Below, one piece after another: positions 23,168 to 34,459 of a DNA stretch of 64,000 nucleotides. This DNA is from Syngnathus acus (lineage: Eukaryota > Chordata > Actinopteri > Syngnathiformes > Syngnathidae). Position 1 is the first letter of the stretch. Every line of letters starts with the position of its first letter. The notes beneath the pieces were generated by a model. That model was not told the DNA's origin. It was given only the letters and a program-made list of their open reading frames with translations, and did no database searches. Location: contig NC_051094.1 of NCBI RefSeq assembly GCF_901709675.1, positions 9,666,501 through 9,730,500 on the forward strand, read 5' to 3'. The position numbers were made by a program, and so were the translations under genes.

Positions 23168-24872
23168 ATGGTTTTCCTGCACAGGTGCATCCTCAGTCGG
23201 TTGTTCCTAACAAAACCGCAGACAAGACTCTTGAGGCTGTGTGAAACCCGTGACTACTTGCACCGAGATATTGCTCCACCAAAACATAAGGGAAGTACCA
23301 TGGCTAAAAGAATGTACTCCGGTGCAGCCTTGTCAACTCAAGATGGACTGAAGAGAGTTTCTATTGAGGGAAATATTGGTAAATTCCATTTTCCAGAGAT
23401 TGTGTGTAATCCACCACAACAATTGCAACTGTCCCTGTGTCTTTTGCAATTTTAGCTGTTGGAAAGTCAACATTTACAGGACTATTGAGAGCAGCTTGTC
23501 CAGACTGGGAGGTGGTTTCAGAACCTGTCAGTCAATGGCAGAACATTGACAGCGGGTCCTCAAAGGTGCGTGCAGGCTTTCGTGTCATCACCACAAAAAT
23601 CTAAAAAAAACAACAATTATTTGTGCAGAAATTGCTTATGAATGCTGATGCTTGTAATGCTTCAAAGTGCTTGAGAAATAAGAAAGGGGAAACAAATGAA
23701 AAGAATCTCTGATTGTTTTTGTAATTTCATTGCAAAAATAAATTCCATCAACACAACTTATTTATATGATCTCTGCTGCTTTGTCACTACAGGAGAAAAC
23801 TGTGAGTAACCTGCTGGAGATGATGTACCAGGATCCTCAGCGCTGGTCCTACACCTTCCAGACATACTCGTGCATGAGCCGCTTCAAAACACAGCTCCAG
23901 CCCGCGCCTGCTCGCCAACTTCCCTCACAGGGAGCGCCCGTGCAGGTTTATGAACGTTCCGTCTACAGTGACAGGTCAGTCAGATGCTTTATTATTGCAC
24001 CGGAGGACTTGTGGCCACAATGGCCATATAATCTAACGACATTAGCCTTATTGCATAATTGTCAGTTGGACTATTTATGTTGTTTTTGAAAAAGTAGCAC
24101 TTTATTCCGAATGTGACTTTAAAATATTCTCTCATTTACTTTTCCCTTGCAGATACATTTTTGCCCTGAACATGTATGAGCTGGGCTGTATCAACTCGAC
24201 AGAGTGGGCCGTCTACCAGGACTGGCACTCGCTGCTTGTGAACCAGTTTGGACACCAGGTGGCACTAGAAGGCATCATCTATCTCAAAGCACCACCTGAG
24301 GTCTGCACAAGCTCTTACCATTAAAGGTATCAACATTGCATTTGTGGCCGTGTTTAATTCGTGACAAACATGTATATGTTAGAAATGTATGGAGCGCCTG
24401 CATCGTCGAGGGAGGCAGGAGGAGAAGACCGTGCAGCTGGACTATCTCCAGAAGTTACATGAGCAGCATGAGAGGTGGCTTGTGGAGAAAAAAACGGAGT
24501 AAGTGAAGATAGAATTTCTATACTGGATCTCATTGAATGTAATCACTTTAAGAAAGTATCTTTTTATTTAGTTTCAATTTGTCAAAAGTGAAACATGGCT
24601 CCACTATCTTCTCTCAGGATCCATTTTGAGTGGTTGAAAAAGATCCCCGTGCTGGAACTGGATGCCAGTGTGGAGTTTCAGAATGATCCCAAAGCACAAG
24701 AGAACTTCATCACACAGGTGGGGAGAGGACTGTTAGAAAATCGCTGCTGCTATGCAAACATTCGCCACAAGAGGGCGCTTTGTTCACGTTGGAATTATGA
24801 TTGTGCATTTTCAGCAATGAACGTTTGGTCTTTTTCATCCTTCAGGTGAAGGATTTCTTCATTGCTTTATGA
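23168..24872 (+). CDS. dguok: Deoxyguanosine kinase, mitochondrial
   Basis: Deoxynucleoside kinase that phosphorylates purine deoxynucleosides for mitochondrial DNA synthesis. Seven exons: 23168-23378, 23456-23565, 23793-23974, 24153-24300, 24383-24498, 24618-24717 and 24846-24872. They total 894 nt, 297 aa. The N-terminus (MVFLHRCILSRLFL...) is basic and hydrophobic like a mitochondrial presequence. The P-loop GNIAVGKST spans the first junction. SEPVSQWQN, the ERSVYSDRYIF motif with the catalytic DRS-like site, and the arginine-rich LID HRRGRQEEK are all present. The C-terminus is VKDFFIAL. The presequence favours DGUOK over cytosolic DCK. An upstream open frame at 22913-23146 lies in the 5' leader and is not counted. 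Confidence 0.9.
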
Positions 24873-25731
24873 GGACAGTGTCATTGCACGTGTGAATACA
24901 TCAGTCGAAAGGGGCATGTGACGTGAATCCTGACCTCCACACTCTGTCATTAAAAAGTTGACTACAATAAGGTAATATGCTATTACTGTCGGATCACAGC
25001 TTGAAGCACCATTGTTTTTATTTGAATGTTCACTTGCATTGCTTTGCTCTGTTCTGTTACATGCTAAGTAATGTGATACAATCCAAAGCTTTATCAAAAT
25101 GTCTTTTGAAAGATAGTGCTCACTTCTGATTTATGCTGTTAGGTGTTAATTCCTCCTAGTTTTGCTATTTTGCTCTCAGAAATCTCTCTCTATCTCATAC
25201 TGCAACTACAAATGTATCATAGATAACCACAATGTGTTTCAAATAAGACAAGACAAAACTGAGCATTATTTTGTAAAGGCATATTTTGACTTTTATTATT
25301 CATCCATCTGACATCATACACACACATAGTGATAATCTTGACCAATTGGTTGAACTTGTGACATGATTTGTGATAATTGTTACATTACATGTTTGTGTTT
25401 TTTTAATACAGTACGCTCCTAGTTGTTTGTGTTAATAAAGTTTTATCTTTTTCACTTTGGTGGTCTTCTCTTGCTTCTACTTAACATTGAGGTGTTAATG
25501 GCTGTAGGCATTGTAGGTGTTAATTCTTAACCGATTGCTGCTTCTCCACAGGATTAAGGCTTTTGAGTGAATAGAAAAGCTTTGGGCAGTGTGACAGGAC
25601 AATGACCTTGGTGAAATAGCATTTTTTTTTGTTGATCCACTGTTTGTGGTGGTCTCTGATGTGCTCTGGTGATCAGAGGGCTCATCGGGATTCCTGGAGT
25701 GGTCAGGGGTCATCAAAGGGCAGCTGTCTGC
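24873..25731. other. dguok 3' UTR and nodal upstream region
   Basis: About 560 bp of dguok 3' UTR, then less than 300 bp to the nodal-gene TATA box. No separate gene is seen. Confidence 0.6.
25434..25439 (+). terminator. dguok poly(A) signal
   Basis: AATAAA is followed within 20 bp by GT/T-rich sequence (TGGTGGTCTTC), a good cleavage context. Confidence 0.7.
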
Positions 25732-25737
25732 TATAAA
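25732..25737 (+). promoter_or_regulatory. TATA box of nodal-family gene
   Basis: TATAAA in the context GCTATAAAGGGG lies 107 bp before the ATG at 25839. The predicted start of transcription is near 25762. Confidence 0.7.
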
Positions 25738-25838
25738 GGGGCCTGTCTGCTCTTCAGTCTGTGCGTCACTTCAACCTGAGAGAAGTTGAGAGAGGGAAGC
25801 AAGACCTTAACCTCTCGTGCTTGCAGTTTCACTCCAAA

Positions 25839-28190
25839 ATGGTCTTCTACGTGCTTCTTTTCTGTTCTTTTGGATTGGTCTGGTCTACGCAGAAGCCCAA
25901 GTATCACACAGCGCCGGGGAGCAGTGTAGCCCTGAGGAACGTTTCCCTGCACCCTCACGGCAAGTTCCCTCTGTACATGATGCAGCTGTATCGCTCTTTC
26001 AGAGCGGCCGACGTGTCAACAGCGGCCGATTACACCAGTAGACCTGCTCGAGAGTCAGACTCCATCATCAGTCTCATGGCAAATGGTGAGTCAATCATAG
26101 TTTTGTATTTGCTCCTCGTTTCTCCAGTAGATCTCTGAACGCTGTTATCTGAGATCTGACCCCCTCACCCTTTTTACAGCCCAGCAAGTGTCAAAATGCT
26201 TATTCCACTTTAAAGGCTTTGTCCGTTTTATGTGTGAGGGTGTGTATATTAGCCCTCAGACGGCCTTGCACAAGGGGGTCAATATACATCCTGTCCTGTT
26301 TCGCCTCCCACCTCAGTGTTTTGACATTTGTCCAAGGATCTGGTTTGTCCAGTCACCAAGCCTCCCTCTGTTCTGGAAAGCCCTTTGAACATTTATTCAA
26401 TATTCATGAGAAGGTCCTCCTGGTACACACTTTGTCCTCACAAGTTCATTCATCAGACTTGTAGAACTGGGTTTTAATAGTTAATGGTTTTCCACTATTG
26501 TGTGACATTTGGCACCCGAGTAGGACTACAGCGAGGCAAAACAATTTTTACATGTGTATGCTACTACTGCTAATAAACATTAAGACATCATTAGTTGTAG
26601 TTCATTTTGACTTCTGTTACAGAGTAAATTTGTTATTTATTGTTGTTGTTTTTAAATGCTTTGATTTGTAGTTAATATATTTAATAGTGGCTTTAATTTT
26701 CATTTTTATAATTTTCATTAGCTTTCATTAAACACTGTCTACGAGTGTGCAGTTTTGCAACACTACTAATTTGTGTCATAAACATGTTCACGCTTAAGAC
26801 GTTTCTTTTACAGTGTGCTTAACTGGATTGACCTTAATTGACCTTTAGCTAAATACTAAGGCTATCAAATAGAATCATTAGCAACACACAATTTTTCACT
26901 CATAATTTATTGCACTTGTCAGATAGTGAATCAATGCTTAAATAAGCTGTTTCAAAATGTATTCTCATTGCTTTAGTTTCCATCCATCCATTTTCTATAC
27001 CACTTGTCTTTCAGAATTCAGAGCGCCTGCAGGATATTGCGTAAATGACATTTGTTAACCTTCTAATGCACTGAATTGTCTTTTGACAGAACATGAGATT
27101 CCCACTGGAAATTGAACAAGTGCTTAAACCGCTTCCACATTTTGCTTTCTATTCACTTTTTTTTTTTTTTTTACTCCAAGGTTGCCGTCAAGCGGACAAC
27201 AGATGGACCGTTACTTTCGACATGTCATCCATTTCAACCAGCGACAGAATCCACTTAGCAGAGCTCCGCATCCGACTGCCGGGCCTATCCGCACACAGAC
27301 GGGCCTTAGTGGATTTGTATCACTCCCGAAACTGTGAGCATGAGGCGGACCCGTCCTGCCATGACGAGCGCCTTCTCCTGGGGAGCGTCAGCGCGTCAGC
27401 CAGCAAGTCTTCATGGAAGGTTTTCAATGTCACTACACTTTTGAGGTACTGGCTCTACCAAAGAGACAGACTGTCAGGCCAAGAGGCCTTGGGAGAACTG
27501 GACCTTGGGAGCGGTTCTGGGGATTTTGAGGAGATACCAAGCAAGGGTCTTTTCAAAATTCCAGGAAGCCAAAGTTGTCCCACCTCTGTTCGAGCAATGA
27601 TGGTGCTATTCTTCAAACATGACGCCCCTCAGGAAGGTCACTCGGCCTACAGCCTAATACACACTGTGGAAAACTCCAAGTACGTCACAATGGAGCGAAG
27701 CAGTGGCGAAAGCCAAATCCGGCGCCACAAAAGGAACAGGATGGAGACGGTAATGATGGCAGCCGGGCCCGGGCCCACCACGCCGCCGGATGTCATGCAG
27801 CGGCCCCTTTGTCGCAAAGTGGACATGTGGGTGGACTTCGAGCACATCGGCTGGGACGAGTGGATCATACATCCAAAACGCTTCAACGCTTATCGCTGCG
27901 TGGGGGAGTGTCCGACACCCCTGGACGAATCCTTCAACCCCACCAACCACGCGTACATGCAAGTAAGACGATTTGAGCGCGGTTGGTTTGATAAGCGGAG
28001 CTGCTGACTCATGTTTTCTCTCATGTTATTGTTACAGAGCCTTTTGAAATACCACCACCCAGAGAGGATGAGCTGCCCGTCCTGTGTACCGATGCGCCTC
28101 GGGCCTTTGTCCATGTTGTACTATGAGAACGACGACCTGACCCTGCGCCATCACGAGGACATGATCGTTGAAGAGTGCGGCTGTCACTGA
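25839..28190 (+). CDS. spaw: Nodal-related TGF-beta ligand, probably Southpaw
   Basis: Secreted TGF-beta family ligand; nodal genes pattern mesendoderm and the left-right axis. Three exons: 25839-26085, 27181-27962 and 28038-28190, 1,182 nt, 393 aa. The start was chosen at [15 protein letters not shown] because it opens a signal peptide; an in-frame upstream ATG at 25761 would bury it. The propeptide spans exons 1-2. The furin site RRHKR lies near residue 270. The mature domain starts near [20 protein letters not shown] and ends [10 protein letters not shown], with seven cysteines. The usual adjacent Cys-Cys pair appears as SCPSC, so the interchain cysteine is shifted by two residues. The three-exon structure matches nodal. 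Choosing southpaw over squint/cyclops rests on neighbours eif4ebp1 and ank1 and is inference. Confidence 0.88.
26979..27035 (-). repeat. L2-like/SINE tail fragment
   Basis: CCATCCATCCATTTTCTATA followed by CCACTTGTC is the reverse complement of the well-known fish retroposon tail ending in ATGGATGG repeats. It lies in intron 1 of the nodal gene. Confidence 0.5.
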
Positions 28191-28352
28191 GTGGCCTGAC
28201 GCAGTTCAACAAACATCCCCCCTGGCAACAAGGGTGATGCTACCATCATCTATACAGGGTGTTACACAATACTTTCTTATGTCTTTAGTATTAAAAGGTT
28301 TATATATTTATACTCTATATTGTATATTTTGTACATAAAATATCCCGAATTT

Positions 28353-28358
28353 ATTAAA
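28353..28358 (+). terminator. Nodal-gene poly(A) signal (ATTAAA)
   Basis: The ATTAAA variant lies 163 bp after the stop, followed by GTGTTGTG-type GT-rich sequence. Confidence 0.55.
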
Positions 28359-28929
28359 ACTTTATTTTTAACAAGTGTTGTGCTTTATCTTTTCTGACAC
28401 ATTTAGGTAAATGGAATAATGATAGCTCACCTATTCAGGGTACTCATTGAAATCTCAAATAATACTAATCGAACAGTGGTTGGCCATGTATTTGGTAACT
28501 AAACCTTCAGTGGGGTTTTACCTGACTGACTCAATCCCACCACTATGGCACGTGATAATAAGAAATCATCCATACATATTATACTGTGCATCATCTGGTG
28601 TGCCCAACCGCTCGGCCATCGGTGCTTCGAAATAACTTCGTTCTATGGCTCCACGTCCTCAGCACTGCAAACCTTTGTGCCGGTACACCATAAGAAGTAA
28701 ATGACGGGATTTTTTTTTACCTCATCTAATATGTATCAAGCATACGAGCTGGTGTTTTAGAACAGCCTAGACAAGTAAATAACAAAAAAGAAAATAAAAA
28801 ATTGCTAAACTTCTAAAAAGTTACTTATTTTTCTCTCTGTTGAGAGAAGCGCGCATTGCAACGCGGATAGTTCTGCAGGGAGAAGTTTGACAAGCGTTAG
28901 TACATACACGCTTAGCACATTTCGCAGGG

Positions 28930-28990
28930 GTGTGGAGTCGAACCCAGGTGTTCGAGCGCAGCGACGGAGCCACTCGCTAAACGTGGCGAG
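28930..28990 (-). repeat. tRNA-like module (SINE head or tRNA relic)
   Basis: On the minus strand a box A-like TTTAGCGAGTGGCTC is followed about 25 bases later by a box B-like GGGTTCGACTCC. The fold is not a complete tRNA. Most likely a tRNA-derived SINE remnant just outside the composite transposon. Confidence 0.4.
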
Positions 28991-29466
28991 CTCGGCGATC
29001 ATCCCGCTTTCACTTCGAGTTATTCTTATCCGTTCAGTATTTCGTTACGCGCGTTGGGTAAGTACATAATAGTGTTGGCTCGTGAGTGAACGATTCGTTC
29101 AAAAGAACGATTTTCTTTCAGTGAACGAGAGTGAATGAATCACTTCCTAAAGTGATTGGTTCTTTTTTCAGTTCATATGACTTCAACCAGTAGGTGTCGG
29201 TAATGCACATTGAAGCTGGTGCCACCTCGTCGTAAAACAAAACGAAGAAGAAAATGACGTAACTTCCCGTTCTCGAACGAGTCGTGAATTGCATTTCCCG
29301 TTCACCAACGGAACGGATCTGTGAGGGAACGAGTCAGTGAGAGATTTGCATTTCCAGTTCATCGCGAGAACGGATCAGTGAGGGAACGAGTCTTGACTTT
29401 CCCGTTCGCGGACGAGTCAACGAGTGAACTGCCTTCCCGTGCAGCAGCGGATCAGTCAGGGAAAGT

Positions 29467-29556
29467 AGTGTAGGCTCGTGAATGAACGATTCGTTTAAAA
29501 GAACAAATCTTTTCAGTGAACGAGTGAACGAATCACTTCCTAAGGTGATTCTTCTC
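29467..29556 (+). repeat. Third, internal copy of the left TIR
   Basis: TAGTGTAGGCTCGTGAATGAACGATTCG... repeats the left terminal sequence in the same orientation with several substitutions. It ends near CACTTCCTAAGGTGATT. It suggests a nested or rearranged element. Confidence 0.65.
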
Positions 29557-29915
29557 TTTGGGCAATCTTAATTTTATAACACTTACAGTAGTTTTTAAAT
29601 AACGTGTATGCATATACACGCCCAAATGTTGTTATCTAATATATCTACTGCAATTTCACATTAGATTGCTGGTTTGAAATTTACTTTTATTATTATTATT
29701 TTAATAAACATTTATGTTACAACTTGTCTGGTGTTTTATTCCTTGTTTTTATTTTTTTGGGCATGAAAACATAAAAATCTGACATTTGGTTAACTGCTTT
29801 ATATGACAATATGGATATGTGTTTTACGTTGTGTAATATGTGTTGGTGTCCCCCAAAATAAAGAGCAAGTAGTCAAATACACATTCTTGACACGTACAAA
29901 AAAAATGCATAAAGT

Positions 29916-31990
29916 TATTAGGTACACCTGAAAATGGTGGTGTACCTCCGTGTGACGTCACAGATCAACCAGCCAAGCATGTTGGAATGCGGCCCCGAGG
30001 ACTAGAGCTTGACATTGTGACCTTTGACCATGATAATTCCCTAATAAAGTGGCCTGTTATTAGGTACACTTGAAAATGGCGGTGTACCTAATGGAGTGTC
30101 CATGTGATTCCCTCGTTAAGTGCACCTGCGTGAAAAGTTTTAGCTCCTGCAGAACGTGAAAGAAGCTAAAACTTTTCACGCAGGTGCGCTTAACGAGGGT
30201 CACTCGGAAAACATGTTGGAACGCGGCCCCGAGGACTAGAGCTTGACACCTGTGACTTTTGACCATGATATTTCCCTAATAAAATGGCCTGTTATTAGGT
30301 ACACTTGAAAATGGCGGTGTACCTAATGGAGTGTCTGTGTGATTCCCTCGTTAAGTGCACCTGCGTGAAAAGTTTTAGCTCCTGCAGAACGTGAAAGAAG
30401 CTAAAACTTTTCACGCAGGTGCGCTTAACGAGGGTCACTTGGAAAACGTGTTGGAACGCGGCCCCGAGGACTAGAGCTTGACACCTGTGACCTTTGACCA
30501 TGGTATTTCCCTAATAAAGTGGCCTGTTATTAGGTACACTTGAAAATGGCGGTGTACCTAATGGAGTGTCCTGTGTGATTCCCTCGTTAAGTGCACCTGC
30601 GTGAAAAGTTTTAGCTCCTGCAGAACGTGAAAGAAGCTAAAACTTTTCACGCAGGTGCGCTTAACGAGGGTCACTCGGAAAACATGTTGGAACGCGGCCC
30701 CGAGGACTAGAGCTTGATACCTGTGACCTTTGACCATGGTATTTCCCTAATAAAGTGGCCTGTTATTAGGTACACTTGAAAATGGCGGTGTACCTAATGG
30801 AGTGTCCGTGTGATTCCCTCGTTAAGTGCACCTGCGTGAAAAGTTTTAGCTCCTGCAGAACGTGAAAGAAGCTAAAACTTTTCACGCAGGTGCGCTTAAC
30901 GAGGGTCACTTGGAAAACATGTTGGAACGCGGCCCCGAGGACTAGAGCTTGATACCTGTGACCTTTGACCATGGTATTTCCCTAATAAAGTGGCCTGTTA
31001 TTAGGTACACTTGAAAATGGCGGTGTACCTAATGGAGTGTCTGTGTGATTCCCTCGTTAAGTGCACCTGCGTGAAAAGTTTTAGCTCCTGCAGAACGTGA
31101 AAGAAGCTAAAACTTTTCACGCAGGTGCGCTTAACGAGGGTCACTTGGAAAACGTGTTGGAACGCGGCCCCGAGGACTAGAGCTTGACACCTGTGACCTT
31201 TGACCATGGTATTTCCCTAATAAAGTGGCCTGTTATTAGGTACACTTGAAAATGGCGGTGTACCTAATGGAGTGTCCATGTGATTCCCTCGTTAAGTGCA
31301 CCTGCGTGAAAAGTTTTAGCTCCTGCAGAACGTGAAAGAAGCTAAAACTTTTCACGCAGGTGCGCTTAACGAGGGTCACTCGGAAAACATGTTGGAACGC
31401 GGCCCCGAGGACTAGAGCTTGATACCTGTGACTTTTGACCATGATATTTCCCTAATAAAATGGCCATTTATTAGGTACACTTGAAAATGGCGGTGTACCT
31501 AATGGAGTGTCTGTGTGATTCCCTCGTTAAGTGCACCTGCGTGAAAAGTTTTAGCTCCTGCAGAACGTGAAAGAAGCTAAAACTTTTCACGCAGGTGCGC
31601 TTAACGAGGGTCACTCGGAAAACATGTTGGAACGCGGCCCCGAGGACTAGAGCTTGATACCTGTGACTTTTGACCATGATATTTCCCTAATAAAATGGCC
31701 TGTTATTAGGTACACTTGAAAATGGCGGTGTACCTAATGGAGTGTCCGTGTGATTCCCTCGTTAAGTGCACCTGCGTGAAAAGTTTTAGCTCCTGCAGAA
31801 CGTGAAAGAAGCTAAAACTTTTCACGCAGGTGCGCTTAACGAGGGTCACTTGGAAAACGTGTTGGAACGCGGCCCCGAGGACTAGAGCTTGACACCTGTG
31901 ACCTTTGACCATGGTATTTCCCTAATAAAGTGGCCTGTTATTAGGTACACTTGAAAATGGCGGTGTACCTAATGGAGTGTCTGTGTGATT
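29916..31990 (+). repeat. Tandem array of 235-bp units (8 full plus partial)
   Basis: Each unit starts at TTATTAGGTACAC. Starts are at about 29916 (short, 142 bp), 30058, 30293, 30529, 30764, 30999, 31234, 31469, 31704 and 31939 (truncated). Copies differ at only a few positions, so the array is young or homogenised. Each unit contains a short inverted pair TAGGTACAC/GTGTACCTA and, except the first, a 90-bp hairpin. A 68-codon minus-strand open frame recurs in most units but has no family support. Confidence 0.9.
30110..30199. repeat. 90-bp near-perfect hairpin in each array unit (first example)
   Basis: Two 36-bp arms beginning CCCTCGTTAAG and ending CTTAACGAGGG flank an 18-base loop starting CCTGCAGAACG. 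The arms differ by one base (GTG versus GCG). The same hairpin recurs at 235-bp steps through about 31846. Such dense strong palindromes are expected to extrude or to form long RNA stems if transcribed. Confidence 0.9.
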
Positions 31991-32003
31991 CCCTCAGGCC
32001 AAT

Positions 32004-32160
32004 TTATTAGGGAAATATCATGGTCAAAGGTCACAGGTGACAAGCTCTAGTCCTCGGGGCCGCGTTCCAATATCTTTTCCAAGTTACCCTCGTTAAACAC
32101 ACCTGCGTGAAAAGATTTTGTTCATTTTCACGTTCTGCAGGAGCTAAACGTAAAAACTGC
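32004..32160 (-). repeat. Inverted, diverged partial array unit
   Basis: The sequence reads as the reverse complement of the array unit (TTTATTAGGGAAATATCATGG..., then CTCTAGTCCTCGGGGCC) and runs into a degraded hairpin arm. It gives the element a fold-back layout. Confidence 0.7.
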
Positions 32161-32204
32161 ATACAAAGCGAGGTGCCAAGTCTAAAAGCACATTTAGATG
32201 TATG

Positions 32205-32275
32205 CCCACACCTGGGATTGAACCAAGTACTTGCCGAGTAAGAGCTCATGTCACTAACCATTCGGCTATCTCAAC
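32205..32275 (-). repeat. tRNA-like module inside the element
   Basis: On the minus strand, box A-like TAGCCGAATGGTTA is followed by box B-like GGTTCAATCCCAGG, spaced as in a tRNA promoter. It lacks a convincing full cloverleaf and is read as a tRNA-derived SINE head or relic. Confidence 0.45.
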
Positions 32276-32592
32276 CTGTAATCCTTTGGCCATCTGCACT
32301 TTTTTAATACTAGTGATGTGCATTCCTGTTAAAAGTGAACTGATCTTTAGGATCGGTTCACCCAAAAGGTTTGTTCAAAAGAATTGTTCACCAAATCGTT
32401 CGCTACACTTTATTTATTTATTCTTTTTTTTTTTTTTTACCTCGTGTAGTGTACCTATTGAAGTGTCCATGAGGTGTACCTAATCACAGGCTTCATTAGG
32501 GAAAAATCGTTTAGGAAGTGATTCGTTCACTCTCGTTCACTGAAAAAAAATTCGTTCTTTTGAACGAATCGTTAACTCACGAGCCAACACTA

Positions 32593-34459
32593 ATCTGGTG
32601 CAGTTCCGCCACAATACTTATTTAATAATATACCAAAATGATAAGGAATTGTAATGCAATAGATCACTGTCACCAGCAATGCTGCTGATTATTAAATATA
32701 TTCATGTGTGCTGCTCACAACAGAAGTATTTTTCTTGTTGGATTTGGCTCACTCTGATCAACTGATTAAGGATGGGAAAATGCAGATGTCATTGTGGGAC
32801 AGGTAGTTAGCAATTGTGAGGCAAATTTGAAATCTGATTGCATAGAAGCCCATTTCTAATGCTAATAAAGTGTAAGTTACAGCTCCCAACGTTTGCGAGC
32901 CTGAAGGCAGATTAGATTGACATAGTAACACACAGAGGCTGAAATCTGATTGACAACAATGAGTCAATATGAAGCACTTGTGTAGAAGGCCTTAATGTGT
33001 AATATGAACAGGATAAGTACAAAAACGACAGCAATATATCCACTGATAATAATGTACAGTATGTTTAAGACCAAGTAGTGTACTAGGCAAAAAAATATTT
33101 CAATATACATTTTTTCATGATTTGAAATCCGTCTGCTCCTGTGAATAGTTCGCTGGGGTCACATCATTAGTCGTCAACGGCCATCTCTGGCCTCTTTTGT
33201 TGATTGTGATCACACATGCTGGCTGTGATGGATCAATGAGGGGATGGGGGGGAAAAGCGGTAGCACTTGTTTATTTAGATGGAGGGGTGTCAGGAAGCAA
33301 AGGTGAGAAGGAGAGGGTTGAGGCCAGCAGACCACGGCGGGGGTAGTGGGGTGAGCACAAGCGTCTGGATGTCCAGGAGGCTACCGTAGAGGAAGGACAG
33401 GCTGGAATGGAAGTGATCACATGAAACAGTCCAATCCACACTTCACTTCCAGCAACACATGCAGACGGACGACATTCTCACTCGGCTGGCTCGTCAAGCT
33501 TTGATTATTTTGTCGGCCACATTGGGTCTATTTATGGTCGTAAATGCTCACAATATACTGTATTGTTGGATTTTTTTTTGCAGCTGGAAGACCATATACT
33601 ATATGTACAAATGTATTGGGACATTCACACCAACATAATATAGACTTTTGTGTTAAACAAAAATATGGCCTGAACATCTTGGAATTAATGTGTATGTTTT
33701 ATTAAATACCATGTCCCTGTTTAGCGGTAATATTACTTCACTTTCAAATGTTTCTAACAGTGAGCCCTGACAGGGTGGTAGTGGGAGTTGGCACACATGT
33801 ATATTGACCTTTCTTCTACGCACAGGCCGCTGAGCTTATCAACTGGTGGTGAGCCCTTTGAGGAATTTTGCTGAGACCTTGCAGCAGGAGACCTTGCAAC
33901 GGCCAAAAAAAATCCTTCCCCACACTGTGTAGAAATAAAGATAAACTCAAGGTCAAACTGATGTGTCTTTTGTTCTGAATAACATTTAAGCAAGGATATG
34001 TACGTACATATATGTGGCAATCAGAGATGGTACGGACTGTGTATTTAAATAGAAGCAAAAGCAGATCACAAGCATACACAAGAATTTTCTCTTATTGTAT
34101 CTTCTTTAATGTGACTCTCACAAACTTACGGATCAGATTAAAAATGGTACTCTTTTAGGAAATTAACCTGTTTATACATTACAAATGATATCTTGAGAAA
34201 TTTCAAAAGAGTTTGTGGAGATAATTAGTGATTGGTCTCTTCAATTCTGATTGTCTCAGTTTACACAGTACGATAACAGGCAAGTTGCTAAGTGTAAATT
34301 TTCAACTTGGAGTAAGGCACACTTGCTTTGAGCCTTAAGGCAATCACATTCATTCTGGGTGGTGAAAACAGAATGGAAACAGCCTCTTGGACAAGATGGT
34401 AGTACTGAGGTTCTTTTCACAGGATCTTGTTGGTACGTTTCACGCGACACTTGGTCCAC
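32593..34459. other. Intergenic / eif4ebp1 3' UTR
   Basis: No gene is supported. The right part probably includes eif4ebp1 3' UTR, with minus-strand poly(A)-like signals at about 34113 (ATTAAA) and 33698 (AATAAA). The choice is unresolved. Confidence 0.45.

Larger units (their letters stand above)
29070..32592. mobile_element. Composite DNA transposon with about 85-bp terminal inverted repeats
   Basis: The left end (29070-29155) starts TAGTGTTGGCTCGTGAGT. The right end (32507-32592), reverse-complemented, starts identically and stays close to the left for about 85 bp, including GAACGAGAGTGAA and CACTTCCTAAA. Flanks share AAT/TAAT, a possible short target duplication. No transposase frame is visible, so it is non-autonomous. 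The interior holds an extra internal TIR copy, the hairpin tandem array, an inverted partial unit and a tRNA-like module. Superfamily is uncertain; a 3-bp duplication would fit PIF/Harbinger. Confidence 0.7.

Noticed and set aside
25761-25838. Upstream in-frame ATG for the nodal gene
   Set aside because: It would place a charged 26-residue stretch before the signal peptide and sits at the predicted transcription start.
30060-31912. Recurrent 68-residue minus-strand open frames in the array
   Set aside because: They recur because the DNA repeats, overlap the hairpin arms, and show no family resemblance or splice/translation signals.
29916-31990. CRISPR-like array
   Set aside because: Units are 235 bp with no unique spacers, in a vertebrate genome; it is a tandem satellite.
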